Below are positions 15,393-22,291 of a stretch of DNA of 28,950 nucleotides, piece after piece. Position 1 is the first letter of the stretch; each line of letters starts with the position of its first letter. Both the position numbers and the translations under genes were made by a program. The stretch lies in NCBI GenBank assembly GCA_900554205.1, contig USGM01000031.1:1-28950 (forward strand), in the 5' to 3' direction. Below the pieces are notes generated by a model. The model had not been told where the DNA came from. It was given only the letters and a program-made list of their open reading frames with translations, and did no database searches. This DNA comes from an uncultured Lachnospiraceae bacterium (lineage in GTDB: Bacteria > Bacillota > Clostridia > Lachnospirales > Lachnospiraceae).

Positions 15393-15397
15393 CTAGG

Positions 15398-15946
15398 CTA
15401 TCTAATTTTTGTCACATGAAAATTGCAGCACTCATCCCCCTGCCCAAGCGTCTTTGTTCGGTGTAATTCTCCGCCCATGTTCCTATAATTTCTTTCATCC
15501 ATATTGCACAGGCAGGGAACAAATTCAAAGCAGTTTTCTCTTTTGCCGAGCTTGCAGATACCGCATTCCGTATATGTGTTATAAAACTCATCCACTCCCT
15601 TTTCATAATGAAATTTCCAATCAAGATGAAATTTCCAATCAAGCTCATACTTTGAATTCTGACTCGCTATGCTCTCCTTGACCTTTTGATCCTGCACCTT
15701 GTCTGTAAACAGGATGCATTTTTTATTTTTATGTGCCTTGATCATAAATGGGGAATCGAACACCGCAGTCACCATCTCGGGAAATATCGTCGAAAGCTTA
15801 CCTAAAGCATGTTTAAAACACAATAATTCTACTCCCTTTGCATACACTCCGTATTTCAGCATTTCTCTCTCCATTTCCGCGCACGTTCTTTGCTCATAGC
15901 GGGTCTGTGTCAGGTGCGCGCAGACACAAGCCTTCCCCTTCTGCAT
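15398..15946 (-). CDS. L-2-amino-thiazoline-4-carboxylate hydrolase-like protein
   Basis: A 182-residue protein. The C-terminal block, with a FVPCLCNMDE segment and then RTKTLGQGDECCNFHVTK, resembles the signature end of the ATC hydrolase family (RTGTLAQGGxCCDF type), in which members open the thiazoline ring en route to cysteine; many homologues are of unknown role. The conserved Cys-rich middle (ECGICKLGKRENC) is present. The N-terminus is uncertain: no good ribosome site precedes the ATG at 15946, whereas GGAGA lies before an internal ATG about 28 codons in (MLKYGVYAKG). Residues LDWKFH occur twice in tandem because of an 18-base duplication. The nearby pyroglutamyl-peptidase-like gene ends 29 bases upstream. 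Confidence 0.6.
   Translation of the reverse strand: MQKGKACVCAHLTQTRYEQRTCAEMEREMLKYGVYAKGVELLCFKHALGKLSTIFPEMVTAVFDSPFMIKAHKNKKCILFTDKVQDQKVKESIASQNSKYELDWKFHLDWKFHYEKGVDEFYNTYTECGICKLGKRENCFEFVPCLCNMDERNYRNMGGELHRTKTLGQGDECCNFHVTKIR
15604..15640. repeat. 18-base in-frame tandem duplication
   Basis: ATGAAATTTCCAATCAAG occurs twice back to back on the plus strand, adding six residues (LDWKFH) to the minus-strand protein without breaking the frame. Confidence 0.85.
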
Positions 15947-15975
15947 TTCACACTACTGATTTACATTCTGCTCTT

Positions 15976-16425
15976 TTATCCTAAGCTTCCTATTGCTTCT
16001 TTCATCCTTGTTACGAAAGCCTCTCCCGCATACCTCTTCGGCGACACATGAATAAATACCGCCCTTCCTTGAAACTGCTCCAAGGCATACCAATAAGCTT
16101 CATTGCATAAATAGCAAGTCGGTGTATCAGAAATCCGATTCGTGATTCCTGCCCCAGCAAAAGAATCCGCCATTCGCTCTATATCAAGCTTTGAGCTAAG
16201 TCTGACGCCGCCCCGCTCTGCCGTTGTTTCTATTCTTATTTCATACCGAAGCCCCTTGTCCAAGCCAAACATATAGACGATTTCCGGGCTTTCCTCTATG
16301 GCTTCTATGTCCTTCTTCACACCGGCAAATGAATTTGTAAGCAATACCGCATCCTCGGACAACGCCCGCGCAAGTATGCCCGAAATGTTTCCGCTGCCCT
16401 TAAATCCAATATATAGCTTGTGCAT
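15976..16425 (-). CDS. minimal pyroglutamyl-peptidase I-like (C15 fold) protein
   Basis: A 149-residue protein whose second half follows pyroglutamyl peptidase I. SDTPTCYLCNEAYWYAL (residues 99-115) matches the SNTAGTFVCNHLMYG active-site segment with Cys107 as candidate nucleophile, and VFIHVSP places His126 as partner. IVYMFGLDKGLRYEIRIET parallels the VICVGxAGGRxxIxxE region with its acidic residue. Family members are about 200-215 residues. This one lacks about 60, mainly from the N-terminal half and a middle loop, so removal of N-terminal pyroglutamate is plausible but not certain. GGAGAGG is 6 bases before the ATG. No signal peptide is seen, so it should be cytoplasmic. Confidence 0.65.
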   Translation of the reverse strand: MHKLYIGFKGSGNISGILARALSEDAVLLTNSFAGVKKDIEAIEESPEIVYMFGLDKGLRYEIRIETTAERGGVRLSSKLDIERMADSFAGAGITNRISDTPTCYLCNEAYWYALEQFQGRAVFIHVSPKRYAGEAFVTRMKEAIGSLG

Positions 16426-16559
16426 CGCCGTCCTCTCCTTTCCCGCCCTCAGTATAACACCAAGTGCTTATGGAATGCCAGAGCAACAATGTTCAACAGG
16501 AAAAATTTACTCAAAAACAGAGGGCAACTACTAATAACATTCGGTACCTTGGGCTCCCC

Positions 16560-16875
16560 TACCTGCGGCTTTCACCTTCTACTCTTTTCCGCAGGTACAC
16601 CTTCCGCTTTCATGCCTGCGCTTTTCACCATCTACTCTTTTCCGCAGGTACACTTTCCTCTTTCATACCTGCGCTTTTCACCGTTCCGGCTTTTCCGCAG
16701 GTACACCTTCCGCTTTCATACCTGCGCTTTTCACCGTTCCGGCTTTTCCGCAGGTACACTTTCCTCTTTCATACCTGCGCTTTTCACCGTCTCGGCTTTT
16801 CCGCAGGTACGCTTCCCGCTTCCATACCTGCGCTTTTCATCATCTACTCTTTTCCGCAGGTACTCTTCCGTCTGG
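16560..16875. repeat. array of 53-bp tandem repeats with inverted repeats in each unit
   Basis: Five complete units of exactly 53 bases start at 16589, 16642, 16695, 16748 and 16801. A partial unit precedes them (16560-16588) and another follows (from 16854). Each unit holds CGCAGGTA and TACCTGCG about 15 bases apart, which form a hairpin within the unit. The TACCTGCG of one unit can also pair with the CGCAGGTA of the next. The connecting segments come in two main versions (CTTTCC-TCTTTC versus CCTTCC-GCTTTC; GTTCCGG versus ATCTACT). The array fills most of the 16426-16892 gap between two minus-strand genes. It is not a CRISPR, because the segments between repeats are conserved. Confidence 0.92.
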
Positions 16876-16892
16876 TATTTCATGATGCGTTC

Positions 16893-17432
16893 CTAATAAT
16901 CAAATCGCCGGATCTCGCAGTTCTTAATGCCGAAGGCGGCATACTCCTCGTTGGTCATCTCATGGAAATAAGACTGCACCGCACGGGCAATCCCATTATG
17001 TGCCACGAGCAGATAAGTTTTTTCCTCCGACTCCGCCTTTAATGCATCCAACAGGTTATAGATGCGCTGGCAGAGTCTCAGCATGGATTCACCGCCCTCA
17101 TAGCAGCTGACAAAATGTGCCTTTTCCAGCTGAAATTCCGCTCCGTCGCGCGCAGTCCCTTCATATTTTCCGAAATTCTGCTCCGTCAGCGCCGCCTCCA
17201 TGCGTCTTGGAATGCCTGTCATCTCCGAAATATGCCTTGCCGTCTCCGCTGCACGAATGAGCGGGGAATAGAGGATTTCGTCAATTTCCAGCTTCTGTCT
17301 CAAAATCTCCCTGCCAAGTTCCTCCGCCTGCTCGTGTCCAAGCGCCGTCAATGCAATGTCCGTTGCACCGCAAATTTTATTTTCCACATTCCATATGGTC
17401 TGCCCGTGTCTTGCAAAATAGATATGTCCCAT
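16893..17432 (-). CDS. histidine phosphatase family protein (phosphoglycerate mutase-like)
   Basis: A 179-residue protein with the RHG signature (FARHGQTIWN, His9 as phosphate acceptor), the following ALTALGHEQAEELG helix, LYSPLIRAAETARHI with the second phosphate-binding Arg, NFGKYEG with the acid residue, and YLLVAHNGIARAV with the second active-site His. Length and motifs fit the broad family of small phosphatases (CobC/PhoE/GpmB-like); the substrate cannot be deduced. AAGGA lies 9 bases before the ATG. A remnant of a DUF4825 gene ends 18 bases upstream. Confidence 0.9.
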   Translation of the reverse strand: MGHIYFARHGQTIWNVENKICGATDIALTALGHEQAEELGREILRQKLEIDEILYSPLIRAAETARHISEMTGIPRRMEAALTEQNFGKYEGTARDGAEFQLEKAHFVSCYEGGESMLRLCQRIYNLLDALKAESEEKTYLLVAHNGIARAVQSYFHEMTNEEYAAFGIKNCEIRRFDY

Positions 17433-17450
17433 CCGATCGTGTCCTTTCCA

Positions 17451-17500
17451 TCAATAAATATTTCCCTCTGCGGGTTCCAGACGCTGCATCAGGAGCTGGC
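17451..17500 (-). pseudogene. 3'-terminal fragment of a DUF4825 gene (second copy)
   Basis: Immediately after the GH31 stop, a minus-strand frame reads VCQLLMQRLEPAEGNIY and stops at 17451. This matches the end of the DUF4825 remnant upstream of GH31 (LQLLMQRLGLAEGRIY). The last 42 bases agree at 34 positions with 19894-19935. Confidence 0.75.
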
Positions 17501-17506
17501 ATACTC

Positions 17507-19867
17507 TCAAATCTCACGATGTGATAAAGTACCATTCTTCACTACAGAAACAACGTCCCCGTGAGCTTCAAGCAGGGTAGTGCGGTATTCTCCCCTCTCA
17601 TAACCATAACCATCTCCGGCATCCTCATATAGCAGGAAGCTGCAATCTCCTCCTTTATATACGCGATAGGTCACATCACAGCCATTCTTCTCCAGATAAC
17701 CGCTGCCCACATGGTCTGCAGGCTCAACAACAGGAATAATACTTCCCGCCTTCACATAAAGGGGAATCTTCTCTATGGGTGCATCAGCCATAATCCACTG
17801 GTCCCCCTCATAATAAGTGTCAGTCCAATAATCATACCATCCGCATCCCTTCGGCAGATATACCTTCCGCTGCTTACAGGTTTCCCCCAGTGGCTGCGAT
17901 CCCGCTCCATAATACATTGCCTCCGTAACAGGACAGACCATGATGCTGTCACCAAAAAGATACTGATCCCTGATATCCCAGACCTGTTCATCCTCAGGAA
18001 AATCAAAGGTGAGAAGCTTTATCATGGATGCATCCTCAAGCCACACTCTTCCCGCCTGTGAATATATATAAGGCATGAGTCTGTATCGCAGCTTATTCAT
18101 CTCCACGAGTACATCGTAAAACATTTCCCCCTTGTCCCCAAACTGCCATAGCTCTCTCCTGCAATCTGTTCCATGTCCTCTGAACACAGGCAGAAAACAT
18201 GCCCACTGATACCATCTCGTAAATAGCTCACGATACCCCATATCCTCTGTAGCAGCAGGGAAATCTCCTCTCCAGTACCATTGAGCGCCACGCTTTACAA
18301 AAAAAGCTCCGATATCAACAGTCCAGTAGGGCAGACCGCTGGCGCAGAAACTGAGTCCTGCCGCAATTTGCTTCCTCAGTGTATCCCACGAGGCGTCTAT
18401 ATCACCCGACCACAAAATAGTACCGTAACGCTGCTGCCCCGTATAGCTGCTTCGCGTCAGATTAACCACTCGCTTTTCCGGAGTCCCCCTGTTCTGTACG
18501 CCCCGCTGTCCCTCATACAAAGCCTGCGCGTGATATAATGCATAAGCATTCGTTGCCCATGCCGGCAGATGATCCTGCACTGTCTGACAATATTCCGAAA
18601 AAAGCTTGGCGGGCTCTGGTTTCTCCTTATAATTCCAATCCGGTGTATAAGGCTCACTGGAATCACACCACCACGCATCCACACCATGCACAAAGAGCCC
18701 TTCCTCAACCTGCTTCCAATAAAGCTCCCTGCCCTCTCTGGAAAGTGCATTGTACACATTACTTCCGGGCAGCAGAAGCTTACGCTCCTGAAATTCACGA
18801 TAATTCTCACACTTCTGATCCATCGTGGGCCACAGCGAAATCATAAAGTGTACGTTCATGTCATGAAGTGCATTCACCATCCCGGAAGGATCCGGAAAGC
18901 GTTTTTTGTCAAAGGTTTTCTGCCCCCACAGATTGTCCGGCCATGACATCCAATCAAGTACAATACAGTCAAGTCCTATGCCCCTGTCCCGGTATTCCCT
19001 TGAAACATCTACAAGCTCCTGTGCCGTCTCAAAGCGCTCCTGCGACTGGATATATCCGTATGCCCACTTAGGAAGCATGGCAGCCTTCCCCGTAAGAAAC
19101 CGGTATTCCTTTACCACTCCGTCCATCGTTCCGCCGTTTACAAAATAATAATCCAGTTCATCATCCGCTTCTGTATACAGATAAGAACCATACGCCGTAT
19201 CGTTGAAAATCATCGGACTGTAAGTATCCATCAGAATGCCATAGCCGAGGGAGGATACCAGCATGGGAATGGCTATCTTCCTGTTTGCCTGATGCAGATA
19301 AACTGTCTGCCCGCGCAGATTCAGCAACCCCTCCTCATGCTGTCCCAGACCATACAGGGCTTCCTTCTCCTGCCATTTTAAATATAATCTCGTATGATAA
19401 AACTTTTCACCAGGAACCTTTGCCGCCTCCCTGATGACCTCCTTTACACCGTCAGCTGTCTGTATTTTATCAACTTTCATTTCTGCATCTTCCGCAAGGC
19501 GATAGCTTTGAAATTCATCCAGACACTTACTTTCGCGTGCTCTCTCCTCAAGTAAAAGCTTTCCTTCACTATCGTAATAGGTATAGGATGCCGTATTTTT
19601 GTCAATGACTATCTTCAGCCCGGTACTACAGAAGGTAACGCTCCTCCCATCCTCTGTATACTGCCAGTCCGGCCATTCATCCTTTACCACTACCCCCGGC
19701 TTCTCGCGGGTAGAAAAAAGCTCTCTCTCTGTATAGGTTATCCGGACAGCGCGTTCTCCTAATGGCTTAAGTCTGTGCATCCCCCTATCGGAATACATGT
19801 ACAGACACTCATCCCTTCTCTCGGTCTTCCTGATACAACACTCTTTCATCGGCATAGGTTCCAACAT
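17507..19867 (-). CDS. glycoside hydrolase family 31 (alpha-glucosidase/alpha-xylosidase type)
   Basis: A 786-residue cytoplasmic enzyme without signal peptide. The N-terminal beta-sandwich (about residues 1-260) precedes the catalytic barrel. The nucleophile is Asp402 in WWCDSSEP and the acid/base Asp489 in LWSGDIDASW. LDCIVLDWMSWPDN, GYIQSQERF and LPYWTVDIGAF are standard GH31 segments, and FRGHGTDCRRELWQFG and DSIMVCPVTE lead into the C-terminal sheets. It would release alpha-linked glucose or xylose from oligosaccharides; subsite preference cannot be read reliably. The ATG at 19867 has AGGAGG 8 bases upstream; an in-frame start at 20026 lies inside the preceding DUF4825 remnant and is rejected. 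No sugar transporter or regulator gene is adjacent. The gene lies between two DUF4825 3' ends, suggesting insertion. Confidence 0.93.
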   Translation of the reverse strand: MLEPMPMKECCIRKTERRDECLYMYSDRGMHRLKPLGERAVRITYTERELFSTREKPGVVVKDEWPDWQYTEDGRSVTFCSTGLKIVIDKNTASYTYYDSEGKLLLEERARESKCLDEFQSYRLAEDAEMKVDKIQTADGVKEVIREAAKVPGEKFYHTRLYLKWQEKEALYGLGQHEEGLLNLRGQTVYLHQANRKIAIPMLVSSLGYGILMDTYSPMIFNDTAYGSYLYTEADDELDYYFVNGGTMDGVVKEYRFLTGKAAMLPKWAYGYIQSQERFETAQELVDVSREYRDRGIGLDCIVLDWMSWPDNLWGQKTFDKKRFPDPSGMVNALHDMNVHFMISLWPTMDQKCENYREFQERKLLLPGSNVYNALSREGRELYWKQVEEGLFVHGVDAWWCDSSEPYTPDWNYKEKPEPAKLFSEYCQTVQDHLPAWATNAYALYHAQALYEGQRGVQNRGTPEKRVVNLTRSSYTGQQRYGTILWSGDIDASWDTLRKQIAAGLSFCASGLPYWTVDIGAFFVKRGAQWYWRGDFPAATEDMGYRELFTRWYQWACFLPVFRGHGTDCRRELWQFGDKGEMFYDVLVEMNKLRYRLMPYIYSQAGRVWLEDASMIKLLTFDFPEDEQVWDIRDQYLFGDSIMVCPVTEAMYYGAGSQPLGETCKQRKVYLPKGCGWYDYWTDTYYEGDQWIMADAPIEKIPLYVKAGSIIPVVEPADHVGSGYLEKNGCDVTYRVYKGGDCSFLLYEDAGDGYGYERGEYRTTLLEAHGDVVSVVKNGTLSHREI

Positions 19868-19893
19868 AGATCTTTCCTCCTGCGTTTTTATTT

Positions 19894-20414
19894 TCAGTAA
19901 ATCCTTCCCTCTGCGAGACCCAGTCTCTGCATCAGAAGCTGCAGCTTCCCCGGGCTCTTTGCGAGTTCTTTCAAAGACTGCCCCGCCGCCTCGTCCGCCT
20001 CTTCCTCGGTAAACGTAAGCGAGCATTCTGTACCATCTATTGTATAAGAAAAGGTAACATGGTGCAAGTTGTCAATTACCGCAATCATGACATAGGCATA
20101 GCTCTGCATCTTTGCCTCCAGAAGTTCCCTGCTCTCCGCAGAATAGTCATTTTCCATAAGCAATGTCCAGCCATAGGGGCCGTTGTCGTCTGAAGTTCAT
20201 TTTTAAAGTTTCCCAGCGTTTCCACCATTCCCAGAGCCGTCACCGTACCGCCGTTTGCCGGCATGTCTCCGATATAGGGATGTCTCGAGGCATAAACCGC
20301 TGCCACCTCCTGCGTAATCACCTGCCCCTGATCCCAGATCACAAACCCGTTCAGCCGGATCTGCGTCAGTTTTCCTTCCGGCTCATAATGCCCGTAAAAG
20401 GAATTGGCATGCAT
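19894..20414 (-). pseudogene. frameshifted DUF4825 gene (C-terminal part of a BlaR1/M56-type protein)
   Basis: Two minus-strand frames join into one protein. The first (from 20414) has LTQIRLNGFVIWDQG, AVYASRHPYIGDMPANGG and LGNFKNELQTTTAP. The second (to 19894) has YGWTLLMENDYS, YAYVMIAVIDNLHHVTFSY and the tail LLMQRLGLAEGRIY. This is the pattern of the DUF4825 domain that often follows an M56 peptidase in BlaR1-like proteins. The frames meet at a run of four C (minus strand, 20179-20176), where one missing base explains the shift. The peptidase and membrane part are absent, and no ribosome site precedes the first ATG. It is therefore both truncated and frameshifted. Confidence 0.75.
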
Positions 20415-20442
20415 TAATGCCTATATTCTAAAAAACGTTACA

Positions 20443-20469
20443 CAAAAAAGGAAGAATTTTCATTCTTCC
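20443..20469 (-). terminator. intrinsic terminator of the alkD-containing unit
   Basis: The arms GGAAGAA / TTCTTCC (20450-20456 and 20463-20469) with a 6-base loop are followed on the minus strand by TTTTTT. The stem includes the stop codon of the AlkD-like gene. Confidence 0.85.
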
Positions 20470-21158
20470 CTTCTCTTCAACGTCTTCAAATATTCCTTCT
20501 GCTCCTGCGTGATGCGGTAGCTCTCCCTCGCCTTCTGGATCGTCTTATTGTGCGTCCAGACATCGAGCCGCCCCTGCTCCAGCACCGTGACCGCCGTCTC
20601 GTACTGCTTTGCAAGCGCCGTGGCAAAATACCACGCGACAACCATTTTCACATAATACTCATCATTACATGCCCGCACAATCCATTCCTGCTGCTCCTCC
20701 CGGAAATGCTCTCCCAGATAAAAGCGCATCAGCATATCAATGCCGAAGCGGATGGTATAGGTCTTGCCCGATTCCAGCCAGCGCCGGATGACATTCTCCA
20801 ACTCTCCGGTGTGCTTTTCAAACACCTTTGGCGCAAACATGTCGCAGGTCGCCCAGTTGTCCACATAGGGCAGGAAGCGTTCCACCTCGGCAAGACAGCC
20901 CCCATAGTCCTTTATCTTTTCAATCACCGCCGCATGAAGATTGTCTTCCTCATAATAGGAATGCGGCAGACTTTCCAGGAACTGTCCGATCTGCGCCTCC
21001 TTCGCCACCTGTCCGGCAAATTTCCGCAGCTGCGGTGTCCTGACACCGATAACCTTTTCCTTGGGGACATTCGGGATCAGCTTCGACTGAAAATCACGAT
21101 ATTCCACATCCTGCATCTCAAATAACTCTGCCCTTATCCGTTCGCATATATCCGGCAT
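20460..21158 (-). CDS. AlkD-like DNA alkylation repair protein
   Basis: A 232-residue all-helical HEAT-repeat protein of the DNA alkylation repair (AlkC/AlkD) family, which excises positively charged alkylated bases without flipping them. Diagnostic pieces are VIGVRTPQLRKFAGQVAK, YVDNWATCDMF (with the Trp and the catalytic-type Asp), EYYVKMVVAWYFATALA, and WTHNKTIQKARESYRIT near the C-terminus. Length matches the family (about 230). AAAGGAGAA precedes the ATG, and only 11 bases separate it from the DUF4349 gene, so it is the last gene of that unit. A terminator overlaps its stop. Confidence 0.9.
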   Translation of the reverse strand: MPDICERIRAELFEMQDVEYRDFQSKLIPNVPKEKVIGVRTPQLRKFAGQVAKEAQIGQFLESLPHSYYEEDNLHAAVIEKIKDYGGCLAEVERFLPYVDNWATCDMFAPKVFEKHTGELENVIRRWLESGKTYTIRFGIDMLMRFYLGEHFREEQQEWIVRACNDEYYVKMVVAWYFATALAKQYETAVTVLEQGRLDVWTHNKTIQKARESYRITQEQKEYLKTLKRREE

Positions 21159-21169
21159 GGTTTCTCCTT

Positions 21170-22228
21170 TTACTGCTGCGCAGACGAATCCTCCGTGCCC
21201 TGCGCCGCGTGTGCCACCGGCGCCCCGGGATTCTGTACTGCCACATTCATCTGCCCAGTCGGCATCGCCGCATTTCGCATCGCCGCCTGCTTCTTCGCCG
21301 CCTTCTTCTTGCGCCGTCTCTTGATGAGCAGCACAATCACAATAATGACGATCGCCCAGATCACGAGCTGCGGAATATGAATCAGCAGCCAGATTCCGAA
21401 CTCTGACAGTCCGTGTCCCACGCTCTCAAGGCTGTTCATAAAGCCTTCTGTAATCCTCTCCCATGCCGATTTCTCCGGCGTCACGACAGGTGTAAGCTCC
21501 TTTACCTCAGAGATATAGACGGAAACTGTGCTGTACTGCACTTGATTATCCATCGTGCGCAGCTGTGATTCCATGCTTTCGATCTGATAGCGCACATCTG
21601 TCAGGCGGCTCTCGATCGTCAGAATGTCCTCTATCGACTCCGCCTGCTCCAGAAGTTCAAGCAGACGCTTCTGCTCCGCCTTCAGCATATCCCTGTGGCT
21701 CTCCATGTCCACATAGGTCAGCGTCACATCATCCACGCTGTCCGAACGCCGGATGACATTACAGATTCCCGATATGGATTCCAGAAAGCTGTCCAGCTTA
21801 TCCTGCGGCACACGGATCGTCACGTTCGCATAACGGGCATTCTGATAACCCGAATAGCTGCTTCCGTTGTATGACTCCATGTTCTCTATGTACCCGCCGA
21901 CCGAGTCCACCTTCGCATCCAGCGAAAGCATGAGCTGGTCATACTCCTTTGTCTCGACATCCATGCTGACATTCCGGATCAGCTTTCTGTCCGTCCTCGC
22001 CTGAACGCTCTCTGATGCAGGAACCTCTCCCATTGACCCTTCCATTGAGGCATAGGAATTACCGCTCCACCCGGTGTCTCCGTCAAAGTCATAATCGGAA
22101 TAGTCCCCCATCTCTGTCACATAGGACATACTCTTGTTATCGAAGCTGTCAGAACTGGCTGCTCCACAGCCAGTCAGCAGGGCACACGCCATGCCGACCG
22201 CCAGAAAAATACCTGTCATCCTTTTCAT
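21170..22228 (-). CDS. DUF4349-domain lipoprotein
   Basis: A 352-residue membrane-attached protein. The signal peptide ends in the lipobox LLTGC (Cys21 for lipidation). The DUF4349 domain follows (about residues 75-290: DRKLIRNVSMDVETKEYDQL, VTIRVPQDKLDSFL, DVTLTYVDMESH, then a coiled-coil LLELLEQAESIEDILTIE and STVSVYISEV). A C-terminal transmembrane helix (LVIWAIVIIVIVLLI) and a basic tail with AAKKQAAMRNAA come last. The ATG at 22228 is preferred because AGGGAGG is 8 bases upstream; the in-frame ATG 18 bases earlier overlaps that ribosome site. The function of DUF4349 is not established. It sits between the M16C peptidase and AlkD genes. Confidence 0.88.
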   Translation of the reverse strand: MKRMTGIFLAVGMACALLTGCGAASSDSFDNKSMSYVTEMGDYSDYDFDGDTGWSGNSYASMEGSMGEVPASESVQARTDRKLIRNVSMDVETKEYDQLMLSLDAKVDSVGGYIENMESYNGSSYSGYQNARYANVTIRVPQDKLDSFLESISGICNVIRRSDSVDDVTLTYVDMESHRDMLKAEQKRLLELLEQAESIEDILTIESRLTDVRYQIESMESQLRTMDNQVQYSTVSVYISEVKELTPVVTPEKSAWERITEGFMNSLESVGHGLSEFGIWLLIHIPQLVIWAIVIIVIVLLIKRRRKKKAAKKQAAMRNAAMPTGQMNVAVQNPGAPVAHAAQGTEDSSAQQ

Positions 22229-22291
22229 AAGTTTATCCTCCCTCATGACCAGTCTATACGCCGGTCTCTTCAGCTATATAGACGACAACAG

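Noticed and set aside
16560..16875. CRISPR array
   Set aside because: Segments between the palindromic parts are shared among units and the period is an exact 53, with no cas gene nearby.
16420..17042. Long plus-strand reading frames over the 53-bp repeat array
   Set aside because: Since 53 is not a multiple of three, the same repeated peptide appears in several frames. There is no start signal or family match, so the openness is a by-product of the repeat.
19868..20026. Longer N-terminus for GH31
   Set aside because: The extension overlaps the DUF4825 remnant and reads as a Gly/Arg-rich non-domain; AGGAGG sits 8 bases before the ATG at 19867.
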